A stretch of 64,000 bases of DNA from an uncultured Bacteroidales bacterium (GCA_902799355.1 CADCAG010000011.1:36978-100977); one strand, 5' to 3'. Shown: positions 15,817-27,251, numbered from the stretch's first letter. Numbers and translations are program-made. The notes: generated by a model not told the origin, from the letters alone.

Positions 15817-16742
15817 GATGGCCGTTTCTGGTCAAACAACTTCTGCTTCTCCTCCTTGGTCAGACTGTCGTAGCCACTCTTGCGTATCTTGTCCAAGATG
15901 GCGTCAACCTCTTCCTGGTTCTTACGCTGGCGCTCGTTATACTCTTCGTCAGTCTCACGGCGCTGCTCCTCCCAACGCGTCTGCTCAGCATGCATGTGCT
16001 GGCTGCGCTGGCGCTCCTCATACTTGCGGCGCAAGTTGTCAAAGAACTCCTGACCATAGCTACGTCCAAAGCGCTGACTACTGTCTGGATGCTTCCGCCA
16101 ATAGCGTATCAGCAGGAAACCGAAGAGCATACCACCCAGGTGTGCCATGTGTGCCACACCATCGCCAGGGCCACTCATCGCTGAGAACAACTCTATGACA
16201 ATATATCCCACGATGAGCCACTTGGCCTTGATGGGGAATGGGAACGGGATAATAAACAGACGTTCGTTGGGGAATATCATACCGAAGGCCAGCAGGATGC
16301 CATAGACGGCACCCGACGCACCGATGGTCGTCCACATATTAATATAGCTGTCCATGGAGATCTGAGCACCACCCATATTGACATACTGATAGGCCGCAAG
16401 TCCCTGTGCCATATAGCTTCCATACTGCACCAACTCCTGTACGATACCAGCACCGACGCCACACACAATGTAATAAAAAAGGAATTTCTTCGGACCCCAT
16501 ACGCGCTCTATCACGGAACCGAACATCCACAAGGCAAACATATTAAATAGGATATGTGTGAAACTGCCATGGAGGAACATATAGGTCAGGAACTGATACA
16601 CGCGGAAGTCGCTGGCCATGAAAAAGTGGAGACCCAGCAGACCGTTCAGGTCTACCCCACTGCCCTTTAGCACCCACGTGGCGGCATAAGCCAGGATATT
16701 GATGACCAGCAGATTCTTGGTCATGCTTGGTATATTGTTCAT
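15813..16742 (-). CDS. Rhomboid-family intramembrane serine protease
   Basis: 309 residues. A six-helix rhomboid core covers roughly residues 10-215. The catalytic serine is in TIGASGAVYGIL and the catalytic histidine in MAHLGGMLFGFLL; the WR-type loop is partly visible. A charged, coiled tail rich in E, R and Q follows in the cytoplasm. Rhomboids cleave transmembrane substrates within the bilayer; the substrate is unknown. First gene of a two-gene operon with the EEP protein. Confidence 0.93.
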   Translation of the reverse strand: MNNIPSMTKNLLVINILAYAATWVLKGSGVDLNGLLGLHFFMASDFRVYQFLTYMFLHGSFTHILFNMFALWMFGSVIERVWGPKKFLFYYIVCGVGAGIVQELVQYGSYMAQGLAAYQYVNMGGAQISMDSYINMWTTIGASGAVYGILLAFGMIFPNERLFIIPFPFPIKAKWLIVGYIVIELFSAMSGPGDGVAHMAHLGGMLFGFLLIRYWRKHPDSSQRFGRSYGQEFFDNLRRKYEERQRSQHMHAEQTRWEEQRRETDEEYNERQRKNQEEVDAILDKIRKSGYDSLTKEEKQKLFDQKRPS

Positions 16743-16816
16743 CTTCTATCTACTATTTGTCGAATTACTATTTTTCTATTATTCCCTTGTAGCAACAAAT
16801 GTGCCACTTATGGCCG

Positions 16817-16824
16817 CAAAATTA
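16817..16824 (-). promoter_or_regulatory. Rhomboid operon -7 promoter box
   Basis: TTTTTCG directly followed by TAATTTTGCG on the minus strand, 75 nt before the start codon. Confidence 0.6.
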
Positions 16825-16906
16825 CGAAAAATATCTGGTTTTTGGCACCAAAATAGGCCAATACACACTTTTTTTTACTAAAATAGCAATTTTTTTTGCA
16901 TTTTTG

Positions 16907-16937
16907 TTTGTTTTTTCCCAACTTTATCCTATATTTG
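16907..16937 (+). promoter_or_regulatory. HU gene promoter
   Basis: TTTG (16907-16910), 19 nt, then TATATTTG (16930-16937): a full-consensus Bacteroidetes promoter. The upstream stretch is strongly T-rich. The leader is about 48 nt. Confidence 0.85.
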
Positions 16938-16989
16938 CGTTCAGAAATCGACTTAAACTATTTATCATTCACTTTAAAACAACAAAATT

Positions 16990-17265
16990 ATGAACAAAAC
17001 AGAATTGATCGATCAGATTGCAGCAGGTGCTGGTCTGACAAAAGTTGACGCAAAGAAAGCTCTGGACGCTACTGTAGCAGCTATCAAGGACGCTCTCGTA
17101 AAGGGTGACAAGATCCAGCTCGTTGGTTTCGGTACTTTCGCTGTTGCTGAGAAGCCCGCTCGTGAGGGTATCAACCCCGCTACCAAGCAGAAGATTAAGA
17201 TCGCTGCCAAGAAGGTTGCTAAGTTCAAGGCTGGCGCTGAGCTCGCTGAGGCTGTCAACAAGTAA
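16990..17265 (+). CDS. HU-family DNA-binding protein
   Basis: 91 residues, the normal HU length. MNKTELIDQIAAGAGLTKVDA opens the helical dimer base; GFGTFAVAEKPAREGINPAT is the beta-arm signature containing the intercalating proline (INP). It bends and compacts DNA as a dimer in the nucleoid. Strong promoter, strong terminator and a regular codon pattern suggest high expression. Confidence 0.96.
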   Translation: MNKTELIDQIAAGAGLTKVDAKKALDATVAAIKDALVKGDKIQLVGFGTFAVAEKPAREGINPATKQKIKIAAKKVAKFKAGAELAEAVNK

Positions 17266-17286
17266 TTCTTGTTAAGAAAAAATCAC

Positions 17287-17318
17287 AAGAGGACTTCACT
17301 ACGGTGAGGTCCTCTTTT
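17287..17318 (+). terminator. HU terminator
   Basis: aagaggac...gtcctctttt, an 8-bp stem extended by tcac/ggtga, with a T-run. Confidence 0.85.
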
Positions 17319-17326
17319 CGTTGGTA

Positions 17327-17452
17327 TAGCTATTACGCTTACGAGAACAGCTAATACGTTCACGAGACAGCTGTATAAGTACCCTGTATACAGCTAATAC
17401 GCGTCTGTATTAGCTGTTCCCGCGTCTGTATCAGCTGTATTTCCGGCTTCAC
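17327..17452. repeat. Intergenic AATACAGCTAA / GCTAATACGNNNRCGAGACAG block, copy 2
   Basis: Repeated words: acagctaatacgttcacgag, acagctgtat, tacagctaatacgcgtctgt, attagctgttcccgcgtctg. They are direct and inverted copies of those at 2519-2624. The block occupies most of the 359-nt gap between HU and the phosphatase; the rest is the phosphatase promoter and leader. Confidence 0.6.
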
Positions 17453-17483
17453 ATTATTTAACGTGACGCCGTAGGGGAAAACC

Positions 17484-17514
17484 TTGGATTTCGTCAAAAA
17501 ATGTATTAACTTTG
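17484..17514 (+). promoter_or_regulatory. Phosphatase gene promoter
   Basis: TTG (17484-17486), 20 nt, then TAACTTTGCAG (-7 box 17507-17514). Confidence 0.8.
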
Positions 17515-17525
17515 CAGGGCAGCCA

Positions 17526-17586
17526 GCCCCGCCAAGGGGCTACATCTACTCCGTAGATGGCTTTTAGATGCCTTAGAGAAGGCATC
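17526..17586 (+). promoter_or_regulatory. Three consecutive hairpins in the 5' leader
   Basis: gcccc-gccaa-ggggc (17526-17540), catctac-tcc-gtagatg (17543-17559) and gatgcctt-agag-aaggcatc (17567-17586). All three stems are perfect. They begin a few nt after the predicted transcript start and end 38 nt before the ATG. They may be a palindromic repeat array or a regulatory leader. Confidence 0.6.
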
Positions 17587-17624
17587 GGAGTATTGAACTA
17601 TTAACTTAACAACAACACAACACA

Positions 17625-18893
17625 ATGAAAAAAATCTTCCATATCCTACTATTGTTGGGTATTGTACTGACATCATGGGCACAAGGCAGCAACGCCTTGG
17701 AGCAAGTAAAGGCTGACCCACGGAAAGCCTACGGCACGGACTACCCCTACCCGTACGAGAAGGTAGCACTGACGAAAGCGCCCAGCGGCTACAAGGCTTT
17801 CTACATCAGCCACTATGGTCGTCACGGCTCGCGCTACTACTGGAACGACGTGCTGTATCGTGAGATGGACTCACTACTCAACAAGGCGCACGACCTCGGA
17901 CAGCTGACACCTGTCGGCGAGGCATTCCGCGAGAAGTATAATGCCTGCAAAGGCGAGCTGGCCCTGGGCGTTAGTGAGCTGAGCGACAAGGGATGGGAAC
18001 AGCACCAGTTTATTGCACGTACCATGTATAACAACTTCCCAGAGGTCTTCAAGAACGGTGGCGACGTATATGCCATCTCCTCACTGGTAGGTCGCTGCGT
18101 AATGAGTATGGCGGCATTCTGTCTGGAATTGAAGCAACAGAACCCGAAGATTGAGATTCGCGAGGAGTCGGCACGCAAGGTGTTAGACGGTGTAAAGCCC
18201 GACGATCGTCAGAACCCACTGCGCCACCGCTGGCCACGCTCTAAGCCCCGCTATGAGAAGAACAGGGGTATGTTCCAAGGAAAAGACACGTTGAGAAACG
18301 TCATCGTGCCCCGCGTATTTACCAGCACGGAGGGACTGCCAGGCAATCCGCACCATATCGGCAGCAACCTCATCAACCTCTATACCTCACTGCCCAGCAT
18401 CGGTCATGAGGGCATGATGGAGGGTATCATCACTGACGAGGAGCTGGCAGCACGCTGGGAGGCAGAGAATCTGGGTGGCTACTCGTGGGTATTCGGACCT
18501 CGCTACGACATGATACCCATCCTGCAAGACATCATCAAGAAGGCTGACGACGTGCTAAACGGCAAGACTCAACGAGCAGCAGACCTGCGCTTCGGTCACG
18601 ACACCTGTCTGGGACCACTCACCGTGCTGATGGGCATTAATGGTGCAGACAAGGATCCAGAGGACCCCTACGAAGTCAAGAACTGCTACCAGACATGGGA
18701 GACTTGTAAGGCCTCGAACCTACAGCTGATATTCTACCAGAGTAAGAAACAGGGTCAGGACATTCTGGTGAAGTGTCTGCTGAACGGTCAGGAGGCTACA
18801 CTGCCACTGCCGTCAGACCAATTCCCTTACTACCGCTGGCAGGACTTCAAGAAGTTCTATACCGACCTTTGCAACAGCGTGCAGTACCAGTAA
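17625..18893 (+). CDS. Secreted histidine-type acid phosphatase (clade 2; phytase/MINPP-like)
   Basis: 422 residues with a signal peptide ending near TSWAQ. The phosphohistidine motif RHGSR is at residues 66-70, and the acid/base motif GHDTCLGP has H325-D326, as in the branch-2 histidine phosphatases. Periplasmic or surface enzymes of this group remove phosphate from inositol phosphates and other phosphomonoesters. The HD rather than HAE motif does not decide between phytase and general phosphatase. It is a single gene with a structured leader. Confidence 0.9.
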   Translation: MKKIFHILLLLGIVLTSWAQGSNALEQVKADPRKAYGTDYPYPYEKVALTKAPSGYKAFYISHYGRHGSRYYWNDVLYREMDSLLNKAHDLGQLTPVGEAFREKYNACKGELALGVSELSDKGWEQHQFIARTMYNNFPEVFKNGGDVYAISSLVGRCVMSMAAFCLELKQQNPKIEIREESARKVLDGVKPDDRQNPLRHRWPRSKPRYEKNRGMFQGKDTLRNVIVPRVFTSTEGLPGNPHHIGSNLINLYTSLPSIGHEGMMEGIITDEELAARWEAENLGGYSWVFGPRYDMIPILQDIIKKADDVLNGKTQRAADLRFGHDTCLGPLTVLMGINGADKDPEDPYEVKNCYQTWETCKASNLQLIFYQSKKQGQDILVKCLLNGQEATLPLPSDQFPYYRWQDFKKFYTDLCNSVQYQ

Positions 18894-18903
18894 TCGAGTG
18901 TTC

Positions 18904-18930
18904 GGAACGGTTCCGCCGTTCCGTTCCTTT
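18904..18930 (+). terminator. Phosphatase gene terminator
   Basis: ggaacgg-ttccg-ccgttcc then gttcctttt. Confidence 0.6.
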
Positions 18931-18942
18931 TCACATAAAAAC

Positions 18943-18980
18943 AACGCCCATCGATGCTAACTCAGCACGATGGGCGTTTC
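18943..18980. terminator. Bidirectional terminator, phosphatase / rpoC
   Basis: aacgcccatcg (18943-18953) pairs perfectly with cgatgggcgtt (18968-18978). Confidence 0.85.
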
Positions 18981-19001
18981 TAGTATAGTGGGAATGAAAA
19001 A

Positions 19002-22000
19002 TTATTCCATCACGTTCTCCTCACCAAAGTCGAGGACATTCTTCTTGTTGGCCTGCATGCGCTCGTACTCTTCCTTAGAGCCGACGATGATCTTGTCGAA
19101 CTCGCGGAGACCAGTACCAGCAGGAATGAGGTGACCGGCAATCACGTTCTCCTTCATACCCTCCAGGTTGTCGCTCTTACCGCGGATAGCAGCCTCATTG
19201 AGCACCTTAGTGGTCTCCTGGAACGAAGCAGCCGACATGAACGACTTGGTCTGCAGAGCTGCACGGGTAATACCCTGCAGAATCTGGGTAGACGTAGCGG
19301 GCACAGCATCGCGAACCTGTACGAGACGGAGGTCACGGCGCTTCAGGCTTGAGTTCTCGTCGCGCAGCTTGCGAGCGGTAACGATCTGACCCTTCTGGAG
19401 GTTCTCAGAGTCACCAGCGTCAACGACAACCTTCTTACCCCAGATGCGGTCGTTCTCCTCAGCGAAGTCGAGCTTGTCGACAATCTGCTGCTCGAGGAAC
19501 GTGGTATCGCCTGGATCGTTGATCTCTACCTTACGCATCATCTGACGAACGATAATCTCGAAGTGCTTATCGTTGATCTTCACACCCTGCAGACGGTAAA
19601 CGTCCTGTACCTCATTGACGATGTACTCCTGAACAGCCGTGGGACCCTTGATGGCGAGGATGTCGGCAGGAGTGATAACACCATCAGAGAGTGGTGTACC
19701 AGCACGTACGGCGTCGTGCTCCTGTACCAGAATCTGCTTAGACAGCGATACGAGGTACTTGCGCTGCTCACCAGTCTTTGAGGTTACAATAATTTCACGG
19801 TTACCACGCTTTACCTTACCCATGGTGACCTCACCATCGATTTCAGATACGATAGCGGGGTTCGATGGGTTACGAGCCTCGAAGAGCTCAGTAACACGGG
19901 GCAGACCACCGGTGATATCACCACCCTTGGCAGCAGCACGTGGAATCTTGACGAGGGTCTCACCAGTCTTAACAGTCTGGCCGTCCTCAACAACTACGTG
20001 ACCACCCACAGGGAAGTTATAGGTACCTACAACGTCACCATTGGCATCGATGATGTCACAGGTGGGCACCTTAGACTTATCCTTAGACTCAGTAACGATC
20101 TTCTCGGTCAAACCGGTCGTTTCGTCGGTCTCAGCACGGAAGGTGATACCCTCGATAACATCGTGGAACTTCAGTGTACCGGCATACTCAGTAACGATGA
20201 CGGCATTGAAGGGGTCCCACTGGGCAATCTTCTCGCCCTTCTTAACGGTGTCACCATTCTTGAAGTAGAGTGACGAACCGTAAGGAACGTTGACGGTAGA
20301 CAGCACGATGTTGGTATTCTTGTCTACGAAACGCATTTCACCCAGACGGCTGACAACCATCTCGCACTCGCGGCCATCCTCATCGAATGGAACGGTACGA
20401 ACCTCTTCCAGCTCAATCTTAGAATCGTTCTTAGCAACGATGCTGGCATTAGCTGCTGCGTTGGCAGCGACACCACCGGCGTGGAACGTACGCAGTGTCA
20501 GCTGAGTACCTGGCTCACCGATAGCCTGTGCAGCGATGACACCGACAGCCTCACCCTTCTGAACCATCTTACGGGTTGCGAGGTTACGACCGTAACACTT
20601 CATGCAGACGCCATGCTTAGACTCACAGGTGAGCACGGAACGAATCTCGACGCTCTCGATAGGTGAGTCCTCGATAGCCTGTGCGATAGGCTCAGTAATC
20701 TCCTCACCAGCAGCTACGATGAGCTCACCAGTAGAAGGATGGATGATATCGTGAACAGAGACACGACCGAGGATGCGCTCATACAGCGTTGAAATGACCT
20801 CGTCGCCGTTCTTCAGCGCGGTGCAGACGAGTCCGCGGAGCGTACCGCAGTCTTCCTCATTAATAATCACGTCGTGGGAGACGTCAACAAGACGACGGGT
20901 CAGGTAACCAGCGTCGGCCGTCTTCATGGCGGTATCGGCAAGACCCTTACGAGCACCGTGGGTAGAGATAAAGTACTCCAGCACTGACATACCCTCCTTG
21001 AAGTTTGACAGAATGGGGTTCTCAATAATCTGAGCACCCTCAGCACCTGCCTTCTGGGGCTTGGCCATCAGACCACGCATACCAGACAGCTGGCGGATCT
21101 GGTCCTTACTACCACGGGCACCAGAGTCAAGCATCATGAATACGGCGTTGAAGCCCTGGTCGGCCTCAGTCATCTCCTTCATCAGCACATTACCCAGGTC
21201 GTTGTTGACGTGAGTCCAGGTATCGATAACCTGGTTGTAACGTTCGTTGTCGGTGATGAAACCCATATTATAGTTCTCGGTAATCTGCTGGATCTCGGCA
21301 TTACCCTTTTCGATCAGTTCCTTCTTGGACTCAGGAATGATGATATCGTCAAGGTTGAACGACAGACCAGCCTCATAAGCCATGCGGTAACCGAGGTTCT
21401 TGATACCATCCAGGAACTCACAAGCCTCAGCAAAACCTACATTCTTGATAACGTCGGCAATAATGTCGCGCAGACTCTTCTTGGAAACGATCTTGTTGAC
21501 GAAACCAACCTCCTTAGGAATGATGCCGTTAACGATGACACGACCTACAGAGGTCTCTACCATGTGGCGGCAGGGCTTGCCGTCGACAATGTCGTCGACC
21601 ATAACCTTTACCTGAGCGTGCAGGTCGCACTTGCCCTCATTGTGAGCAATGATTGCCTCCTCAGGACCGTAGAAGGTCAGTCCCTCACCCTTGGCGCCTG
21701 GACGTATCTTAGAGATGTAGTACAGACCGAGCACCATATCCTGTGAAGGAACGGTGATAGGAGCACCATTGGCAGGGTTCAGAATATTGTGGCTCTGGAG
21801 CATCAGAATCTGTGCCTCCAGGATAGCCTCGTTAGACAGGGGAAGGTGGACAGCCATCTGGTCACCATCGAAGTCGGCGTTGAACGCGGTACAAGCCAGT
21901 GGGTGCAGCTGGATAGCCTTACCCTCGATGAGCTTGGGCTGGAAAGCCTGGATACCCAGACGGTGCAGTGTTGGTGCACGGTTCAGCAGTACGGGATGAC

Positions 22001-23268
22001 CCTTCATGACGTTCTCCAGAATATCCCAGATGACGGGCTCGCGGCGGTCGACAATCTTCTTAGCAGACTTCACCGTCTTCACGATGCCACGCTCGATGAG
22101 CTTACGGATGATAAATGGCTTATAGAGCTCAGCGGCCATCAGCTTAGGCAGACCGCACTCACCCATCTTCAGCTCAGGACCTACGACGATAACCGAACGT
22201 GCTGAGTAGTCAACACGCTTACCGAGCAAGTTCTGACGGAAGCGGCCCTGCTTACCTTTCAGTGAGTCAGAGAGTGACTTCAGAGGACGGTTGCTATCGC
22301 TCTTCACAGCAGAAGACTTACGGCTGTTGTCAAAGAGTGAGTCGACTGCTTCCTGCAGCATACGCTTCTCGTTGCGCAGGATGACCTCGGGAGCATGAAT
22401 CTCCATGAGGCGCTTCAGACGGTTGTTACGAATGATGACACGACGATAGAGGTCGTTCAGGTCTGAGGTAGCGAAACGGCCACCATCCAGGGGAACGAGA
22501 GGACGCAGCTCAGGAGGAGTAACGGGGATAATCTTCATGATCATCCACTCAGGACGGTTGATGCCCTTCTCCACGGATGAGCGGAAAGCCTCTACCACCT
22601 GCAGACGCTTCAGAGCCTCGTTCTTACGCTGCATAGAAGAGTCGCTATTGGCGCGGTCACGCAGCTCGTAAGACAGTGAGTCGAGGTCGAGACGAACGAG
22701 GAGGTCGTAGATAGCCTCAGCACCCATCTTACAGATGAACTTGTTGGGGTCGCTGTCCTCCAGGTAGTCGTTGTCAGCAGGAATCTGGTTGTCAACAATC
22801 TCGTTGTACTCCTCCTCAGAGAGCAGGTCGTACATCTGAGAACCCAGTGCGGGGTTGCCATCAGCATCCTTCTTGCCAGCCATGATACCAGGCTGGATAA
22901 CCACGTAGCGCTCGTAGTAGATGATAGCGTCGAGCTTCTTGGTGGGCAGACCCAGCAGGTAACCAATCTTGTTAGGCAGTGAGCGGAAGTACCAGATGTG
23001 AGCTACGGGCACAACAAGCTCGATGTGACCAGTACGCTCACGACGTACCTTCTTCTCGGTAACCTCTACACCACAACGGTCGCAGACGATACCCTTATAA
23101 CGGATGCGCTTGTACTTACCGCAGGCACACTCATAGTCCTTGGTAGGACCTGGTCTCAGGCTTGGTGACCTCACCGAAAGAGTTCTCAAGGATCTCCTCG
23201 GGTGATGCCAGACCGATGGTAATCTTCTGGAAATTACTCTTTATCTTTGTATCTTTCTTGAAAGCCAT
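19002..23268 (-). CDS. rpoC: RNA polymerase beta' subunit RpoC, with a frame-breaking deletion near the N-terminus
   Basis: The active-site [14 protein letters not shown], zinc-binding [20 protein letters not shown] and [16 protein letters not shown] are all present. The true start is ATG 23266-23268: the first about 36 codons ([19 protein letters not shown]... to ...GEVTKPET) read well. At about 23150-23152 the frame jumps straight to [11 protein letters not shown], which continues in another frame. By comparison with the family from memory, about 19 residues (56 nt) are missing between KPET and GPTKDYE. The rest, from 23189 down, is intact. Since RpoC is essential this is probably an assembly gap, not a pseudogene. 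Last gene of the rplKAJL-rpoBC unit. Confidence 0.95.
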
Positions 23269-23277
23269 ATTTCAATT

Positions 23278-23305
23278 CTTAATATTTAATCTTTAATCTT
23301 TAATC
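23278..23305. repeat. 7-nt tandem tract between rpoB and rpoC
   Basis: cttaata/tttaatc/tttaatc/tttaatc; the whole rpoB-rpoC spacer is only 44 nt and is mostly this tract. Confidence 0.75.
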
Positions 23306-23312
23306 TCTGAGA

Positions 23313-26300
23313 TTAGTCCATCTTAATGCTGAGACCCAGACCCTTCAACTCGTGCAGCAGCACGTTGAGTGACTCAGGAATACCAGGAGTAGGCATAGGC
23401 TCACCCTTGACGATGGCCTCATAAGCTTTAGCACGACCAACAACATCGTCAGACTTGATGGTCAGAATCTCCTGCAGCACATGGCTGGCACCGAAGGCCT
23501 CAAGGGCCCAAACCTCCATCTCACCAAAACGCTGACCACCGAACTGGGCCTTACCACCGAGTGGCTGCTGCGTAATGAGTGAGTACGGACCAATAGAACG
23601 GGCGTGCATCTTATCCTCAACCATGTGACCGAGCTTGAGGAAGTAGGTAATACCTACAGTAGCAGGCTGATCGAACTTCTCACCGGTCTCACCATCATAC
23701 AGATGGGTAGAGCACAGGCGGGGCAGACCTGCCTTGTCAGTCCACTCAGCAAGGTCATCGAGCTTAGCACCGTCGAAGATAGGAGTAGCAAACTTCACAC
23801 CCAGACGCTTACCGGCAGCACCGAGGATAGCCTCGAAGATCTGACCAAGGTTCATACGTGAAGGCACACCCAGCGGGTTCAGTACCAAGTCAACGGGACG
23901 ACCATCCTCGAGGAATGGCATATCCTCCTGACGTACCACCTTAGAGACGATACCCTTGTTACCGTGGCGACCGGCCAGCTTATCACCGACACCGATCTTA
24001 CGCTTCTTGGCAACATATACCTTAGCCATCTGCAGGATACCTGAAGGCAGCTCGTCACCAATGGTGATGGCAAACTTCTTACGCTTCATCTCGGCATCGA
24101 GCAGCTTGAACTTCTTCATGTAGTTAATGATCAGCTTACCGATGAGCTCATTCTTGTGCTCGTCATTGGTCCAGTTACTGATCTGGATGTCACCGTACTC
24201 GAGGTTCTTCAGGTTGGTAACAGTGAACTTAGAACCCTTAGAGATAATCTCTGCACCAGTGTAGTCCTTCACACCCTGTGAAGTCTTACCCTTGGTCAGG
24301 GTCATCAGCTTCTCAACCAGGATATCCTTCAGGTCGTCGCACTTAGCCTCGTACTCCTCGTCAATCTTAGCCAGCGTGATCTTATCCTGCTGCTTGGTCT
24401 GACGGGTCTTCACGGCACGTGTAAAGAGCTTCTTATCGATGATGACACCAGTCAGTGAGGGGTTAGCCTTCAGTGAAGAATCTTTCACATCACCAGCCTT
24501 GTCACCGAAGATGGCGCGGAGCAGCTTCTCTTCAGGAGAAGGATCGCTCTCACCCTTAGGTGAAATCTTACCAATCAGGATGTCGCCTGGCTCTACGCGG
24601 GCACCGACACGGATGATACCGTTCTCGTCGAGGTCCTTAGTAGCTTCCTCGCTGACATTGGGGATATCTGAGGTGAACTCCTCAGCACCGCGCTTGGTCT
24701 CACGAACGTCGAGAGAGTACTCATCAACGTGTACAGAGGTCAGCACGTCCTCACGAACGATGCGCTCGTTGAGCACGATAGCATCCTCATAGTTGTAACC
24801 CTTCCAAGGCATGTAGGCTACCAACAGGTTGCGACCCAGTGCGAGTTCGCCATTCTCAGTAGCATAACCCTCAGTAAGGATGTCGCCCTTCTTCACACGC
24901 TGACCCTTGTTACAGATAGGACGCAGGTCGATAGTCATGTTCTGGTTGGTACGACGGAACTTAGGAATGCGGTACTCCTTCATAGCGGGTTCGAAGCTGA
25001 CGAACTCCTCATCATCTGTACGATCGTAGAGGATACGGATGGTGGTAGCATCAACATAGTCGATGACACCCTCGCCCTCGGCAGTAATCATGGTACGAGA
25101 GTCTTCGCAGACCTGCTTCTCGATACCGGTACCTACGATAGGAGCTTCGTTGTGGAGTAGAGGAACAGCCTGGCGCATCATGTTCGATCCCATCAGTGCA
25201 CGGTGAGCATCGTCGTGCTCCAAGAAAGGAATCAGTGATGCAGCGATAGAGGCAATCTGCTGGGGCGATACGTCCATCAGGTCTACCTGTGTGGGAGGCA
25301 CAACGGGGAAGTCAGCATCCTGACGGCACTTAACGACCTTGCGGATAAAGGTACCATCGTCGTTCAGCGGAGCATTACCCTGACCGATAACGTGGCTCTC
25401 CTCTTCCTCAGCGGTGAGATAGACGATATCGTCGTTATTCAAGTTGGCAATACCATTCTCCACCTTACGGTAAGGAGTAGAGATAAAGCCAAGCTCGTTA
25501 ATCTTTGCATAGACACACAGTGACGAAATCAGACCGATGTTAGGACCTTCAGGGCTCTCAATCGGGCAGAGACGACCATAGTGTGTATAGTGTACGTCAC
25601 GAACCTCGAAACCAGCACGCTCACGAGACAGACCGCCAGGACCCAGTGCAGAGAGACGACGCTTGTGGGTCACCTCAGCCAGCGGGTTGGTCTGGTCCAT
25701 GAACTGTGACAACGGGTTGGTACCGAAGAACGAGTTGATGACACTCGAAATAGTCTTTGCATTGATCAGGTCGGTAGGAGTGAACACCTCGTTGTCGCGA
25801 ACGTTCATGCGCTCACGGATGGTACGGCTCATACGTGCCAGACCAATAGAGAACTGGTTAGAAAGCTGCTCACCAACGGTGCGTACGCGACGGTTTGACA
25901 GGTGGTCGATATCGTCGACAGCAGCCTTTGAGTTAATCAGCTGGATGAGGTACTTGATAATCTCAATGATATCCTCCTTGGTCAGCACACGGACATCCAT
26001 GTCAGTGTCCAAGCCCAGCTTCTTGTTGATACGGTAACGACCTACATCACCCAGGTCGTAACGCTTGTCAGAGAAGAACAGGTTTTGGATAACCTCACGA
26101 GCACTGGCATCATCGGCAGGATCTGCATTACGCAGCTGGCGATAGATGTAGAGCACAGCCTCTTTCTCTGAGTTTGAGGGGTCCTTCTGCAGAGTGTTGA
26201 AGATGATAGAGTAGTCCTGAGCCACCGATTCGTCCTTGTGAACAAGGATGGTAGAAGCACCGCTCTCCAGGATGTCGAGCATATTGTCCTCAGTAATCTC

Positions 26301-27125
26301 GGTCTCACGCTCCATGATAACCTCGTTACGCTCGATAGATACAACCTCACCGGTATCCTCGTCAACGAAGTCCTCATTCCAGCTCTTCAGCACACGGGCA
26401 GCAAGTTTACGACCCAGCACCTCCTTCAGAGCCTTCTTGTTTACCTTTACCTCCTCGGCAAGGTCGAAGATCTGCAGGATGTCTTTATCGGCTTCGAAAC
26501 CAATAGCACGCAGCAGAGTGGTTACGGGCAACTTCTTCTTACGGTCAATGTAAGCATACATGACGTTGTTGATGTCGGTAGCAAACTCAATCCATGAACC
26601 CTTGAAAGGAATGATACGGGCTGAATAGAGCAAGGTACCGTTAGCATGCACGTTCTGACCGAAGAACACGCCCGGTGAACGGTGCAGCTGTGATACAACA
26701 ACACGCTCGGCACCATTGATAACGAAGGTACCATTAGCGGTCATGTAAGGGATAGGACCAAGGAAGACGTCCTGAATCACTGTGCCGAAATCCTCATGAT
26801 CGGGATCGGTGCAATAGAGTTTCAACTTAGCCTTCAAGGGTACACTATAGGTCAGGCCACGTTCCAAACACTCATCGATGGTGTAACGGGGCGGGTCGAT
26901 ATAGTAATCCAGGAACTCAAGGACGAAGTTATTACGCGTATCGGTGATAGGGAAGTTCTCAGCGAACACCTTATACAGACCGTCGTTCTTGCGTTCCTCA
27001 GGCGGAGTGTCCAACTGGAGGAAGTCTTTGAAAGACTTTAATTGCACATCGAGAAAATCCGGAAACGGCATCGGATTCTTGACGCTGCCAAAGTTTACTC
27101 TGTTATCTATTACTTTTGAAGCCAT
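23313..27125 (-). CDS. rpoB: RNA polymerase beta subunit RpoB
   Basis: 1270 residues, full length. The rifampicin pocket reads [19 protein letters not shown] and LSALGPGGL, with the Asp, His and Ser that determine sensitivity in E. coli all unchanged, so no target-site resistance is visible. [30 protein letters not shown] and [12 protein letters not shown] are further catalytic-core signatures. It forms the catalytic centre with RpoC. Upstream is a 148-nt spacer with a CTAG array and an attenuator-like hairpin after rplL. Confidence 0.98.
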   Translation of the reverse strand: MASKVIDNRVNFGSVKNPMPFPDFLDVQLKSFKDFLQLDTPPEERKNDGLYKVFAENFPITDTRNNFVLEFLDYYIDPPRYTIDECLERGLTYSVPLKAKLKLYCTDPDHEDFGTVIQDVFLGPIPYMTANGTFVINGAERVVVSQLHRSPGVFFGQNVHANGTLLYSARIIPFKGSWIEFATDINNVMYAYIDRKKKLPVTTLLRAIGFEADKDILQIFDLAEEVKVNKKALKEVLGRKLAARVLKSWNEDFVDEDTGEVVSIERNEVIMERETEITEDNMLDILESGASTILVHKDESVAQDYSIIFNTLQKDPSNSEKEAVLYIYRQLRNADPADDASAREVIQNLFFSDKRYDLGDVGRYRINKKLGLDTDMDVRVLTKEDIIEIIKYLIQLINSKAAVDDIDHLSNRRVRTVGEQLSNQFSIGLARMSRTIRERMNVRDNEVFTPTDLINAKTISSVINSFFGTNPLSQFMDQTNPLAEVTHKRRLSALGPGGLSRERAGFEVRDVHYTHYGRLCPIESPEGPNIGLISSLCVYAKINELGFISTPYRKVENGIANLNNDDIVYLTAEEEESHVIGQGNAPLNDDGTFIRKVVKCRQDADFPVVPPTQVDLMDVSPQQIASIAASLIPFLEHDDAHRALMGSNMMRQAVPLLHNEAPIVGTGIEKQVCEDSRTMITAEGEGVIDYVDATTIRILYDRTDDEEFVSFEPAMKEYRIPKFRRTNQNMTIDLRPICNKGQRVKKGDILTEGYATENGELALGRNLLVAYMPWKGYNYEDAIVLNERIVREDVLTSVHVDEYSLDVRETKRGAEEFTSDIPNVSEEATKDLDENGIIRVGARVEPGDILIGKISPKGESDPSPEEKLLRAIFGDKAGDVKDSSLKANPSLTGVIIDKKLFTRAVKTRQTKQQDKITLAKIDEEYEAKCDDLKDILVEKLMTLTKGKTSQGVKDYTGAEIISKGSKFTVTNLKNLEYGDIQISNWTNDEHKNELIGKLIINYMKKFKLLDAEMKRKKFAITIGDELPSGILQMAKVYVAKKRKIGVGDKLAGRHGNKGIVSKVVRQEDMPFLEDGRPVDLVLNPLGVPSRMNLGQIFEAILGAAGKRLGVKFATPIFDGAKLDDLAEWTDKAGLPRLCSTHLYDGETGEKFDQPATVGITYFLKLGHMVEDKMHARSIGPYSLITQQPLGGKAQFGGQRFGEMEVWALEAFGASHVLQEILTIKSDDVVGRAKAYEAIVKGEPMPTPGIPESLNVLLHELKGLGLSIKMD

Positions 27126-27151
27126 ATATAAATAATGTGGGTTATTGTTTC

Positions 27152-27201
27152 CTAGTGAAACTAGTGTTACTAGTCATACTAGTTAAACTAGTTTTGACTA
27201 G
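27152..27201. repeat. 9-nt CTAG-phased tandem array between rplL and rpoB
   Basis: CTAG starts at 27152, 27161, 27170, 27179 and 27188 (exactly 9 nt apart), then 27198. The five intervening bases vary. Confidence 0.75.
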
Positions 27202-27214
27202 AAAAGACAAGAAA

Positions 27215-27251
27215 ATGGTCGGGAACCCTCTACTGGAGAGCTCCCAACCAT
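27215..27251 (-). terminator. Attenuator-like hairpin between rplL and rpoB
   Basis: On the minus strand atggttggga...tcccgaccat forms a long stem (with inner ctct/agag pairs) followed by TTTTC. It sits where ribosomal-protein/polymerase operons usually have a partial terminator that sets the rpoBC level. Confidence 0.65.

Noticed and set aside
21210-21746. 178-codon open frame opposite rpoC
   Set aside because: Shadow of a highly expressed gene with strong codon bias; no independent signal.
19002-23189. rpoC as a naturally short protein starting at 23189
   Set aside because: The true N-terminal codons are readable up to 23268 in another frame, so the short start is an effect of the deletion.
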